Source: Monomorium pharaonis
Taxonomy: Eukaryota; Arthropoda; Insecta; Hymenoptera; Formicidae
DNA length: 64,000 nucleotides
Assembly (NCBI RefSeq): GCF_013373865.1
Contig: NC_050470.1
Span: 13,622,443-13,686,442, forward strand
Direction of reading: 5' to 3'
Part shown: one piece after another, positions 11,971-22,791 of the stretch
Position numbering within the stretch: the first letter of the stretch is position 1
Layout: each line of letters starts with the position of its first letter
Notes under the pieces: generated by a model
The model's database searches: none
Told to the model about the DNA's origin: nothing
The model's input: the letters and a program-made list of their open reading frames with translations, nothing else
Translations under genes and position numbers: made by a program

Positions 11971-12218
11971 TACACTTAACCGACACTTCTTTACTGTGGT
12001 CACATACACATACGGGGGGAGGAGAGTACAAGTGGGTCTTATTCTCCCGCATCCACCCCGCTTACAGGGATATTCTGGGCAAAAATGTGTCAAAGTACGG
12101 TGCGTACTTTTTTTGAGAAAAACTATGTCAGTTAAGTCGTAATTTAAGCCGAAGATCCCCCTTGCACTCCCATGTGCGTGCGTGTGTGACCACAGCGAAG
12201 GAGTGTCGGTTAAGTGTA
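11971..12218. mobile_element. Foldback element with GC-rich core
   Basis: The arms TACACTTAACCGACACTTCT and AGTGTCGGTTAAGTGTA are complementary over about 45 bp. The interior has GCCGAAGATCCCCCTTGCAC next to GTGCGTGCGTGTGTG, matching the core of the foldbacks at 59.3 and 60.4 kb. Confidence 0.75.
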
Positions 12219-12287
12219 TTTCTCAATTATGTTGACTGTTAACATGTTCAATGTTTACTATTATTATTATCATAAAACTTGTGTCAA

Positions 12288-13056
12288 CCCTTTGCGGCAC
12301 ACATTTTTCTATTAATCGGATTTTTATGAAAATTGGTATAAAAAGGTTTTTAGAGTCGCTAATTACAAATCTGCCATCAGATTTCAACGATTCTTTTTCA
12401 AAATGGCGGATCCAATATGGCCAGTCACGATTTTGAGTATTTTTTATCGATTTTTTAATAGAAATTGGTATACAGTTTATGCTCTATGTACCATTGTCGA
12501 AAAAATGAAAAAATATAAAATCTCAAAAAAAAATTTTTGTCACCCATTATTTAATTTTTCATTTTAAAATTTCAAAAATCTGACCTACACATAATCAACC
12601 TAGAAAAGCTAGTTCTGTACATCAGTTTTTGTAAAAAAAAAGTAAGAAATTTTTCAACATTCCGACCCGAGAAAATTCAGTATACTAATTTCCATAAAAA
12701 ACCTGTAAAAATACTCAAAATGGTGAATCGCTATATTGGATCCACCATTTTGAAAAAGAATCGTCGAAATCTGATAGCGGATTCGTAATCAGCGGTCCAA
12801 AAAACTCTTGTATACTGATTTTTGCAGCTTCATGATTCTTTCTTCTAACATACATTTATTGTAAAAACACACTTTTTTTTACTATATTTATATAACAAAA
12901 TTAACTAATAATAAAGGAAAATTACACCCTACCAAATACTACTAAAACTCTTACTAAAGTAAAATTACAAGAAAAAATAATAAAATGCAGTATTTGGTGT
13001 CCGAAAAATTAAAAAAATTATTCAAGATAGGTGGTCGACCACTATGTTGCAAAGAG
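12288..13056. mobile_element. Second piggyBac-like palindromic element
   Basis: The ends are CCCTTTGCGGCACACA and, on the other strand, CTCTTTGCAACATAG. The flanks are TCAA (12284) and TTAA (13057), so one copy of the duplication has mutated. The arms pair around AAAATGGCGGATCCAATATG and its complement near 12.73 kb. No ORF. Confidence 0.75.
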
Positions 13057-13060
13057 TTAA

Positions 13061-14395
13061 TAACTTTTTAATAAATGTCGAGCGCGGCCTAAAATCTTTA
13101 CAACATTACTTAGGATGACTTTGATAACATATGTGAACTTAGGGGTGGTTTATGCTTTAAGAATGACAATATTTTTTATTATTAAACTTTTATTGTAAAA
13201 AACTTTTTAATAAATGACGAGCAATGATTAAAACTTTGTACGTTACTCAGAACAGTGTCCTTGACAACATATATTAATGTTATTGAAATCGGTGAGGTCG
13301 CCCTTATTATGCATAATTACCATAGTACTATAATGTCAAAATACGAGTACATGAAAGATTTTTGCATACTTATTACCTATGACATAGCTATTGGCAGTAA
13401 GAATAGGTCCTATGTTTTTGTTTCATATTTTGTGAAACAATACATGTGCATATTCCAAGATTCAAAATATTTCATTATATTTTTTTGGAATAATGTTTTC
13501 TATATCCTTAAAATATGAAAGCACTAAAAATTACATGTTGATGCGCGATTTTTTTTATTATTATTTGATTATAACACTTTAATCATTAATTTTAATCACA
13601 TAGGACATCAAACATAGTGATTAATAATTTGATGATCTTACAGTTATTATTGTTTTAGTTTTTTAAAGATGAATTTACTACAGTAATATATATTTATTGG
13701 CTAAATAATCATGTTTGGTAAGAAATTTTGGCATTAGAAATGTAAAAATATTATGCAAAAATAAATTGCAAGAACCGAAAAAATATACCGAAATAAATCA
13801 TAAAACGAAAATAGCTTTTTAGTTCCGATTATGGTTCCGGTGTTGTAAATTTAGCAGAACACGGTTACGGTTTACGGTTTTGGTCCGGCTAAAAAACCGT
13901 TATGAATCAGTTATGGGGGATTGGTTCCGGTTTGTTCCGGAGTTTGGCACAGGTAATCTTTTTTTTATTTCTTTTTAAACATAATAAAGTTTTAAAATTT
14001 TTAAGGTTTATCACGCCGTTTTATAACGGAATTTTTATATCGTATTTTTTAGTTAAAGTTATATTTAACATAATATTTTACTTAGGAAATGTTAATTTTT
14101 ATTAACTATACATCAATCAAGTAAGTAACGTTGTTGTTACAAACAAATGATATGTATTGATAGAAAGCTCTAATAGTTTGACTCAAAGACAACCTCGTGA
14201 ATGAAATCACAAATTTACCCCTAATTCTGACCTCCAAAGTCATGTAAGAGACTTACGATTTTCATGACCTTTGTGTACGAATAACTCCCATAAATGTGTT
14301 TTTTTAACTATAAGTTTGCAGAAATTTAGTAAAGGCTTAGAAGTAGAACAAAATCATGCTTTGACGATTTTTAGGAAATGTTGAAAAAATAAGTT
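13061..14395. other. Unassigned AT-rich intronic DNA
   Basis: No coding homology. Two partial direct repeats (AATAAATGTCGAGC near 13071 and AATAAATGACGAGC near 13210) suggest an old repeated unit. GGTTACGGTTTACGG phrases lie at 13.80-13.95 kb. Confidence 0.35.
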
Positions 14396-14926
14396 TTGGC
14401 CATGTTTTTAGCTGTTTTGGCAACGGTGAGCTGGAAAGAAATTAAAAACAGCTGGGATAAAGATAAGCAATTATCAACATATTGGCAGAGAGCAAGTCAT
14501 CTCGAACATCCCAAGAAGGAAACCATACCCCAAAAAAGGGAAAGAGAGGAGACGACAACAAAATACAATATTATAAGAGAAACAAACTTATTGGAAGTGG
14601 CAATTTATACAGAAGGGTGAAAATATTTTACTCGATCTATTTGAACTAATAAAAAAAATAATACCTTAAAAAAATACGTCTGATACGGGAAGAAATAAAG
14701 ACTCAAGCAATGATAAAAATTGGACAGGAAAATGAATTTTTTTCCTGGAACGTGAGAGGAGTAAGAAGAAAAACCGAGATACAGATGTATTATGCATAAC
14801 AGAAATTAAACTGAACCACAAAGATAAGTTTGCAATTCCCGGTTACCATATACTAAAAAGCGACAGAGAGACGGATAACAACGTGGCAGCTGGGGAAGTG
14901 GCCATTTGTATAAAAAAAATACAGTT
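14396..14926 (+). pseudogene. LINE-A ORF2 start: endonuclease N-terminus, broken
   Basis: The apurinic-like endonuclease nicks the target DNA for target-primed reverse transcription. FFSWNVRGVRRKTEIQ at about 14735 is the family's N-terminal WNVRG motif. After a frame change, CITEIKLNHKDKFAIPGYHI and then VAICIKK follow, the usual order. Coding continuity with 15852 is interrupted by the solo LTR at 14927-15851. Confidence 0.75.
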
Positions 14927-15851
14927 TGTAACGATGTATTTCCTATTCGGGCATAGCTCGTCGGGAATCTAGGAGTAGGAATGGTTATGAGATAACATGC
15001 GGTTTTTACAAGAAAATTAATATATTTTAATTTAATTATTTACAATGAACATATGTACAAGCTGTTTACAATAAAAACGTGTGACTCTGTGGATCAGCTG
15101 TGCGCTGACTCACGTGCGGCATTCGGTGGAGCCTGCGGGGCCCACGGCGTGGCGGCGGGTGATGCCTCGTGTCGAGGCGCTGGAGTTTCGTGGTGCGGCG
15201 GGTGCGCGGAGTGGTGGGCAGTAATTATCCGTGCTCGGAACTTGGAGCGCGATGTGCGCGGTGCGAAACGCGTCAGTTTTTTGAAATTTTGGTATCATAG
15301 ATAATTTGTAACAGGAAGCGGCGGCGGCTTCGAGAATGCTCGGAAGAGACAGAAAACTCTCGATCTCGTGATACCGGATCGTATTGTAAGGAATGGAATG
15401 AGCCGCGGCTGTGACTTCGGCGAAGGCGGAGAACGCTCTACCCTCGACTTGTGGACTCAGGATAAGGAACTTTGGAAGCGAGTGGAGCCGAGAATTCTCG
15501 GCTAAAGCAGAGAACATTCTACTTTAGTCTTCGGTCGCAGGAGGCTCCTCGATCGTATCGGGCGGACTCGGTGTGCCGGATACGATTTGATCGAGGAATG
15601 ATTCTTATTCCGCTGGGACGGTCTTTTATATGTTCCTGGCGGAGGAGCGGGGATCTTTGTGGGTCCTGGGTTCCCTCTGCGCTCAATCTCCCGGCAGTCG
15701 GGAGATTGGTTGGGAAAGCGCACGGGCCGTTGAGACGATCTTTGTCTCAACGATATGAGAGATTTTATAATATGCCAATGCCCGTATCGTGGCCCGGCGG
15801 ATTGTCGGCCAGGCCATGCGCGGTCAATGGATCCCGGCAGACGGGATTACA
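14927..15851 (-). mobile_element. Solo LTR (family S), copy 1
   Basis: It is homologous along its length to the LTR at 21941-22791 and has TGTAAC...TTACA ends. A TATAAAAGACC on the minus strand near 15628 gives the orientation. It splits the LINE-A endonuclease. No matching second LTR lies close by and no clear target duplication remains. The GC-rich ORFs in it are not protein genes. Confidence 0.82.
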
Positions 15852-16446
15852 AATTTCAAATGAAATTGTTTAAGCTAAAGCCTGCACACACAGAAATTAC
15901 AGGAATCAAGATCAAATCACAAGCAAACGATAAATACCCAACTATAGTTATAGTATATTGCAAACTCGGAATCTATATGCATCCGCAGGTAATGGTACGA
16001 ATTTCTGGATTAATTTCAAGACGAAAGCATCATAATAGTAGGAGAATTTAATGCACACAACGTTTCATAGAACTGTGACAACACGCATATCAACGGCAGC
16101 CTAATAGCAGAAAGCTAAGCAAGAAAAGTCTGTACATCGTCAATACGGACACAAGATCCTTTCTACGAGAACCTAATAAAAACACGTCAAACATTGATTT
16201 AACAATTTGCTTACTGGATCTATACTTACAGGATCAAACAACCAAGTAGACGATACTGAGGGGCTCGGATTACTACCTAATAAAATGTGTCATTAAAATT
16301 GACACTAGAAGTAAAAAAAAACAAAATTTCCATCAAAAAAACACTGGATTAAATACAAAGAAGAAATGACAAGGAACTTTACATTAATCAACAATGAAGG
16401 ATGAAACGCCTACGAAACATATACGGTTGTTACGAAAAAAAATGAG
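15852..16446 (+). pseudogene. LINE-A endonuclease, C-terminal half, broken
   Basis: It continues the endonuclease after the LTR: KPAHTEITGIKIKSQ, then IIIVGEFNAHN near 16035, the GDFNAH motif with D changed to E, and later GSDYYLIKC near 16268 in place of the terminal SDH motif. Stops and frame changes are frequent. The P-like element at 16456 ends this part. Confidence 0.8.
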
Positions 16447-16455
16447 AGAAACAAT

Positions 16456-16993
16456 CATGGTGTTAGAAGACAGGTATAACAATTTCGAGGATGCGTAGTC
16501 GTCAATTTCCTTCGACCAATCAGAATTTTATCCAAGATGTTAAAAGCAATATGGCTCCTCCCATATTATTGTGAAGTATAGTTAAAGGTTATATTGTGTT
16601 TAGATATTAAATATTCTATTTTTACGGAGAAGCTATGCCAACGTGCTGTGTAAAAAATTGTAAGAATCGTACGAATCATAATGGGACGAAAGAAATTAAG
16701 TATTTTACTTTTCCTAAAGAAATGTCTGTCAGTAATGGCTTAATGCCTGCCAAAGAAAAGAAACTGATATGAAAGTTGATTCGGGTAAGTTAATGTAATG
16801 AAAATGTTAATTAAGTTAATGTTTTAACTTCCAACTCAATATAATGTCATTATTACGTGTGTTATATTATGTGTGTGTTATATTATTATGCTGCATTTAA
16901 ATATGGCGCCACATTTTGGATAAACATTTGATTGGCTGTCCTATTCTCCGGCCGCTATTATGCGCAATGTTACACCTGTCTTCTAACACCATG
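16456..16993. mobile_element. P-element-like transposon fragment with THAP exon
   Basis: The ends CATGGTGTTAGAAGACAGGT and ACCTGTCTTCTAACACCATG form a terminal repeat of about 29 bp with one or two mismatches. It is flanked by AGAAACAAT on both sides (16447-16455 and 16994-17002), agreeing with the 8-bp-class duplication of P elements. The CATG start also fits P. The element is internally deleted to 538 bp. Confidence 0.85.
16635..16784 (+). pseudogene. THAP-domain exon of a P-like transposase
   Basis: THAP is the C2CH zinc DNA-binding domain at the N-terminus of P-type transposases. The ATG at 16635 opens MPTCCVKNCKNRTNHNGTK, then YFTFPKE, the usual first half of the domain. An in-frame TGA follows KKLI, and a GTAAGT donor stands at 16785. 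The second half of THAP and the catalytic exons have been deleted. Confidence 0.75.
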
Positions 16994-17005
16994 AGAAACA
17001 ATAAT

Positions 17006-17334
17006 AATAATATGAACAGGAATGTTGCCAAGATTTTAATTGAATTCATTTTAGATTGTAAATTAAACTTATAAAATACGATATTTATCCAACAAGTCGA
17101 GTTTTATAAACGGAACTAAACCAAGATCAAGGGTAACTTACCCATTATTAAAGCCAATATCTCAAGAAGAAAATTGCATAGAAAGCAAACCTAAAGATCA
17201 ATTTTATCTATGAAAATATCAGACTTACTCTCCCCAAGAGTCTGATAAAGGTCATTGACCTACCTAAACTGTGGTACTGTGACCCTTATTTTGGGTCGGA
17301 GATCCACCTGGGGAAAATCAAGAAGAAGAAGAAG
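17006..17334 (+). mobile_element. 5'-truncated LINE-B 3' end
   Basis: It ends in AAGAAGAAGAAGA preceded by GTGGTACTGTGACCCT and GGGTCGGA, the same tail that closes LINE-B at 59246. GAAACAATAAT occurs at 16995-17005 and again at 17336-17346, a clean target duplication. It landed beside the P-like element after that element had inserted, because its duplication reuses the P-like duplication. Confidence 0.85.
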
Positions 17335-17346
17335 AGAAACAATAAT

Positions 17347-18370
17347 CATGGCAACATTCAAAGGAAAAAGACGAAACATAGATACTCAGGATAGCCAAGA
17401 CAACCATTAAACAATAGCTCCTATCAGGTCTTAAAAAACATATTGGATAAGGTGGGACGAGGACTGTCAAAAATCCATTGATGATAAAAAACAGGCCTTG
17501 AAAAAGTTTAGTCAGACAAAGAGCATGGAAGACTTTATAGAATATAAAAAAAACAGCTAGAACCAGACTTTTAATAAAGCATAAAAAGAAAACAGTCTTA
17601 CAAGAGTTTATCGAAAGCATCAACAAAATCTACGGCATGGTGTATGTGTGGAATAAAATAAATATATTCAGGAACCCAAGAAGATACATAGAATGATATA
17701 ATTGGCAATCTAAGGACAGGGACAAGGAAATTGAATAGACCATTGGCATTAAGTCACTATTCTGGGTACTAGTAAAATCAATTCAACAATTACCAAAAGA
17801 TCATGCACAGTTTTTAAATATACCAATAACAATACAAAAAATTAAGAGAGCTATCGGATGTATCCGAAAAGATTCAGCACCAGGTAAAGACCAAATTGAT
17901 TACGGAATGATTCAAGAATTACCGGAAGAATACATTAATATTATCAAAAGGTTTTTCAACATTTTCGATGCAGATATAGTACCTAAACAATGAAAAAAAT
18001 ACCAAATACTATTTATTGACAAAGTAAAAAAAGAAAGTGTTTGGCCAATGTCATTATTATCCTGCTTTGGCATAATATATGAAAGAATAATCAAGGAAAG
18101 GCTCAACTGGGCAGAAAACCATAAAGTATTCAACAAAAATTAATTTGGACTTAGAAGAGGCAGATTGTGCCTTGATAACTTAATAAAAATTGTTTTATAC
18201 ATCAGAATCAGCTTCTACAATTAGAAAAATATAATGGCAGCCTTCATCGATATATCGGCATACAATAATGTCTTATATGATGTATTAATAAGTAAACTAG
18301 TAGAAGCAAGCTGCCCCAGTAAAATCATCAATATAATAAATAACTGGATAATAAAGAATACGGTATAAGT
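17347..18370 (+). pseudogene. LINE-A reverse transcriptase, broken
   Basis: The RT copies the element RNA at the nicked target. Recognisable motifs in order are SAPGKDQIDYGMI at about 17873, a FGLRRGRLCLDNL-like segment near 18147 and AAFIDISAYNNV near 18238 (motif A). Several stops interrupt them. The FADD motif and everything downstream are absent: the copy stops at about 18370, where Penelope sequence begins. Together with 6095-7626, 9768-9990, 14396-14926 and 15852-16446 it makes one ancient + strand LINE. Confidence 0.82.
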
Positions 18371-19690
18371 GTAACGAGAGCCAAAACTGGATGTTAGTAG
18401 CTTAAAGTATATTATTGTGTACAAATCTTAGTTACAAACGTTTCGGCGCATTATTTTCGGCCATCTTCAGTGTTTAATATAAATATGGTACAATTAGTTC
18501 GTTATTTGGTCGTTAGAGATAACTTTTCAGTGCACATAAGGTTGTAGAACAATGTATATTTGTTGGAAGATGCCAATCTTCTCCATTACTCAAAAAACTA
18601 CATTCTGTTAAGGAATTATATTACGGTCAACAACTCATAATTAAATAAATCAATAAATATTGGTAAATATCTTATTGTGATATGGTTGAGGTTCTCATGC
18701 TTCAAAATTAAATGAATAAATTCTACCTCTAGTCCGTCATGTTTACGAATTTCTGTATTGATAGCAAGTAATGATTGAAATAATGAAATAGATAAATAGA
18801 TGTAAAAATAAGTTAAATTAAAATTTTTGTCTATAGATAAAATAGAAAAGAGACGAAACGATTAAGGAAAGAAGTGTAAAACAGTCATACGTAAAACTTT
18901 GTTGTATAAGTTTATAAAAATTATGTTAAAAGAGAAGCTATTGAATCAATAAATAATTAAATTTGAACTAACATTATGCGTGAAATAAGATAAAATAAAG
19001 TATATTAAATATGAATTAAAATTAAGACAAACGTAAAAGGTTAAAATTCATAAACTTGGATGTAAAGTATTTGAAATCGTGAATAAAATAGAACTGACCT
19101 ATTGTGTGGACAATTAATAGTCACTAAAAAGGAAGTCAAGTACGACATTCTCCACCACTGTCACAGTCACTCTGAACGATGAAGTGTATGTTGTCAGGTT
19201 CTAGTATAGACTGCGAGATGAGTTGTTTATATATTTGGAAAGGAGTCAAGGATGGAAAGATAAATATTATCTAAATATTCAGTATCATTTTGAATATTGA
19301 GGCCTTTTGTTTTTTTATATGGAGCATTTCTGATATAAGCCTTTTGTTATAGTTGGATTTCCTGTCTAAAATTTTTACTGAGTCCCACTTAAAATCATGC
19401 TGGAATTCGGTTCTATGCCCTAAAATACAGGTCCTATTAATTTTACTTTTGTGTTCTTTTACCCTAGTGATTAATTTGCGTTTTGTTAGTCCCGCATAAG
19501 ACGCATCACGGGTCGAACGCACTTTTTGTGACTGGAAAATGTGGGTCAGCGTGCCGACAGGCCCGTTATAACCCTGTTTTCCGAGTCGTGCGCTTATAGG
19601 TCTAAATTTTAAGTCAACAAATTGAATCACTTTAACTCGAGACTGGACCAGATGCAATCTGTGGTGAGAAGGAGAAAGGGTAGGTCGTTA
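18371..19690 (-). pseudogene. Penelope-like element, 3' part with GIY-YIG endonuclease remnant
   Basis: Penelope-like retroelements carry a C-terminal GIY-YIG endonuclease that cuts target DNA. The minus-strand ORF at 19657-19271 (128 residues) contains DASYAGLTKRKLITRVKEH, HDFKWDSVKILD and NYNKRLISEMLHIKKQK, the conserved end of the family's endonuclease. The first half is frameshifted and the GIY-like part is degraded. Downstream (lower coordinates) comes about 900 bp of AT-rich 3' sequence with AACGTTTCGGC and GGCCATCTTCAGTG near 18.43 kb, phrases typical of Penelope terminal repeats. The RT domain is missing. Confidence 0.82.
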
Positions 19691-20218
19691 AAAAATTTAA
19701 ATAAATGATAAAGTTTTGCCTAAAATGAACAAAATATTTATTCTAATAACATTTTTTAAAGTGGGAATACAATTTAGATGCTGAAGTCGTGATTTGAAAA
19801 GTTGTAATGACGGTAAAATAATCGGATTTAAGACGCATAGTGAATATGTAAATAATTTTACAGATATACAAGTGTGTGGTGGGCGGAGAAAGGAAAACAG
19901 AAAGAATTTTCTATTTTCTAATTTTAATTTTATAATATAATTATAATGATAACTGAAGAACAAGGGGATAATTGAGAGGTTAGTAGATTTGGCTCCGGAG
20001 AGTAATGAGGTGACGGAGCAGAACTTAGGGGGAGGTCGTTGGATTGGAAGTAGATGAGAGTCGAGGAAACGTTAAGTTCTTCAACGGTTGGGAAGAAGGA
20101 TTCGATTAGAATCCTTGGTTGTTGGAAATAAGAGGGAATTATTTAAAAATAATTGCGTGTCCTAAAGAATTAAGAACGGAAGGAAATAGATAAGTAAAAA
20201 GAAAAAAAGAAAAGAAAT
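19691..20218. other. Unassigned intronic DNA
   Basis: AT-rich, with purine-rich stretches near 19.98-20.2 kb. No ORF with recognisable homology. Confidence 0.3.
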
Positions 20219-20982
20219 TGTGATCGTGGGACTTACTTATTACTGGTTCTCGAACAAATCTGTCTGAATCGAGTAGATTTCTTGACCGGCTGGAGCGGCA
20301 CTAAAGTTTATTCACGCACTGATTTTGCATAATTATATTCTACTATAACTACTGCTATATACTGATTTTGTTATACTAATGTTACTACTCTCGAGATGTA
20401 GATGGTTCAAAGGTTCTAATTGGTAGGACTCTTTACAGGATTATGTGGATGAATTTTAAGTTTCCCTATTGGAGGAATTGTTATTTCTTTTTGACAAATC
20501 ATACATTGCGTAATCTGTCGAAATTTTCTGTTTTCTTCCAAATTCCTTTAATTTTATCGAAGGAATCCGACCTATCGCGTTGGGTCCAGTCTATCTTTCT
20601 TTCAAGTTTAAAAGATGACATTCTTTATCGTACTAAACATGCTACTGTACAGTTTGCAGATGGAGGAAACAGTTATTTATTTTTTACTAATGTTTGGATT
20701 CTTTATTGCTTGTTTTTTGTGAGAAAACGTGAAACCTTGCTTCGAACGTGAGTTTGTCTTTGTATTTTTACGTTTAGAATTTATTGTTTGTTAACTCGAT
20801 ATTTAAAATGAGTTGAAATTATCAACTTGGTCATTTCCTCCATCCATGTTTATCGTCACTTTTCTAACGGACTAATCTTAGGCACATGAAAAAATTATCG
20901 GAGACTATTGAAACGGAATTTCTTTTGTAATCTTATTTGTTACTCTGACGAAGGGAAATCGTGGAGTCTGCCGGACGTAACA
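20219..20982 (-). mobile_element. Probable solo LTR, minus orientation
   Basis: Read on the minus strand it starts TGTTACGTCCGGCAGACTCC at 20982 and ends CCCACGATCACA at 20219. An AATAAA lies about 90 bp before the end, which fits an R-U5 layout. Only one copy is in the window and no target duplication was found. Confidence 0.5.
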
Positions 20983-21401
20983 ATATCTTTTGGCTCATCT
21001 ATTGAATACAAACATCTTAATCAATAAATACCGCTAAACATTCTTATTTTATCTATTCCGTTTTTTCGCGTAAATTATGATCGTAATATGAGGCAATCAA
21101 AACGAACGGAACGGAATTGCGGAAATCTAATAAATTTTGTCTTCCGCGTTTCCCCGCTTCATGTAATAGTATCTTCACTTGTGTTGGATGGTTGAAGTCG
21201 CGCCGTTTCTGTTTACCTTCTGTTTGCCTTCCGTGATTTGATAACTATTTTATTTAATAATTTAAAAAGTAACCTTTGGATAAAATTTTTATAAAAAAAA
21301 GATTGTTTCAAAATTAACTAAGGAATATGTCATTGTAAGGACACTTTGGTTGTTCTAAATTACCCTGTATAATTATGTAACTAATTATATATAATTAACA
21401 G
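20983..21401. other. 3' end of mRpL13 intron
   Basis: AT-rich, no repeat recognised. It ends with the TAATTAACAG acceptor. Confidence 0.6.
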
Positions 21402-21635
21402 ATTGTAGAAAAAGCTGTATACAGAGCACTACCAAAAAATTTACAACGGAGGTACACTATGCAAAGATTGCATATATTTCCGGATGAAAAGATACCTGAA
21501 GACATATTGAAAAATATTAGTAATCAAATCAAACAGCTAAGGGCTGTCCCTATTCGATTAAATCGTATTCCACAAAAGGAAGTGGACAATTTCCCGCAAC
21601 TTTTAAAATATCCCGAAAATTATATTTTTAAATAA
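21402..21635 (+). CDS. mRpL13: Mitochondrial ribosomal protein L13, last exon
   Basis: It encodes the 77 C-terminal residues: IVEKAVYRALPKNLQRRYTM, LHIFPDEKIPEDIL, NQIKQLRAVPIRL and a final FPQLLKYPENY. This is the conserved C-terminus of uL13m (LPKNL, R-x-TM, RLH-F-D). It joins the exon at 4275-4429 directly (DPTL followed by IVEK) in phase 0. The stop TAA is at 21633-21635. There is no disruption, so the gene appears functional despite the 17-kb intron. The visible part covers 128 full codons plus a split one. Confidence 0.96.
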   Translation: MVEKAVYRALPKNLQRRYTMQRLHIFPDEKIPEDILKNISNQIKQLRAVPIRLNRIPQKEVDNFPQLLKYPENYIFK

Positions 21636-21642
21636 TAGATTC

Positions 21643-21648
21643 AATAAA
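21643..21648 (+). promoter_or_regulatory. mRpL13: Poly(A) signal of mRpL13
   Basis: AATAAA lies 8 bp after the stop codon, giving a short 3' UTR. The 290 bp that follow are AT-rich with no feature recognised. Confidence 0.6.
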
Positions 21649-21940
21649 TAGTAATTCAAAATAATAATATACATGTATACTGTTTTCAAAAAAGTTTCAT
21701 AATTTCTAGATCTTATGTAAGTAAAAATAAAAAATATTTGTTATAGTTCTAACATATTAAAATCTCAATTTATTATATTATTCAATTATATAAAATTTAT
21801 TTACAAACGTAGAAATAAATTTAAATATAAAGATTTATATTATACATATATGCGGATATGTATGATGTAAATTATCTTGCAAAAAGTTTAAAATTTTTAT
21901 GTATATAGAAATGTTCTAAAACATATATTTTTATTTAAAT

Positions 21941-22791
21941 TGTAACGACCGTTTTCCTATGCGGGCACAGCTCGCCGGGATCTAGGGTAGGAAGTGTCCT
22001 GAGACAACAGACGCAATTCGGTACAATTAAAAGAGAAAATATATTTTACTTTTAACTATTTACAATATTTACAGTGCTATTTATAAGAGAGCGCGTGACT
22101 TCGAAAGTCAGCTGTGCACTGATTCGCGTGCGGCGTTCGGTAATGCCGGCGGGGCTCGCGGCGCGCGACGTCCCGCGGTGGGGCACTCGGGTTTCGAGGT
22201 ACGATGGGCGGAGGGCGGTAATAGCCCTGTTTTTGTAGCTGGATGGTCGGCGGCATGCGCGGTGCGGAGCGGTGTTTTTCGAAAATTGCGGCTGATTTTG
22301 ACGTTTCCGTGGAAAAAGTGTGTCAGGAAACGGCAGCGGCCCCGAGAGTATTCAGGCGAGACGGAGAACTCTCGATCCTCGTATCATCGGGTCGTGTCTA
22401 GAAGGATTAGAGCGAGCTGCGGCCGAAGGTAAAGAACACTCTACCCTTGGGTTGCGTGCTCAGGATAAGGATTTCGGCGGCGATCGTGGCCAAGAGCGCT
22501 TGGTTAAAGCGGAGACTGTTAGTTGAGAAGTGTCTTTAACTCCACCAAGACGGCCTTTTATACACGTTTGGGTGGAGATTCGGAGATCTCAATGGGTTCT
22601 CGGCTTCCTCCGCACTCAATCCCCTTTAACGGTCGGGAGAGTGGCGAGGAAGCGCACGAATCGTTGAGACGATTCTCGTTTCAACGAGATGGAGATTTTT
22701 ATGACGGGCCAATGTCCGTATTGCGGCTCGACGGGTATTCGGTCGGACCGTGCGCGGTCGATGGAAGCCAGTGGATGGCAGGTTTGTTACA
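21941..22791 (-). mobile_element. Solo LTR (family S), copy 2
   Basis: It starts TGTAACGACC and ends GTTACA. It matches the LTR at 14927-15851, for example GGGCACAGCTCGCCGGGATC against GGGCATAGCTCGTCGGGAAT. TATAAAAGGCC on the minus strand near 22555 sets the orientation. Flanks AAAT and GAAT may be a decayed 4-bp duplication. It lies just downstream of mRpL13. Confidence 0.82.

Larger units (their letters stand above)
4430..21401 (+). other. mRpL13: Giant mRpL13 intron (16,972 bp) filled with transposons
   Basis: The donor GTAATT at 4430 and the acceptor AACAG at 21397-21401 join two exons that read through in frame. Almost everything between is transposon-derived and is listed separately: LINE-A, two piggyBac-like palindromes, several MITEs, two LTRs, a P-like element, a LINE-B tail and a Penelope fragment. 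Confidence 0.85.

Noticed and set aside
15053..16051. Overlapping ORFs on both strands at 15.0-15.9 kb
   Set aside because: They run through a GC-rich solo LTR; the last one only borrows part of the LINE-A endonuclease.
20443..20751. 102-codon ORF
   Set aside because: It lies within a probable LTR, is low in complexity and has no domain.
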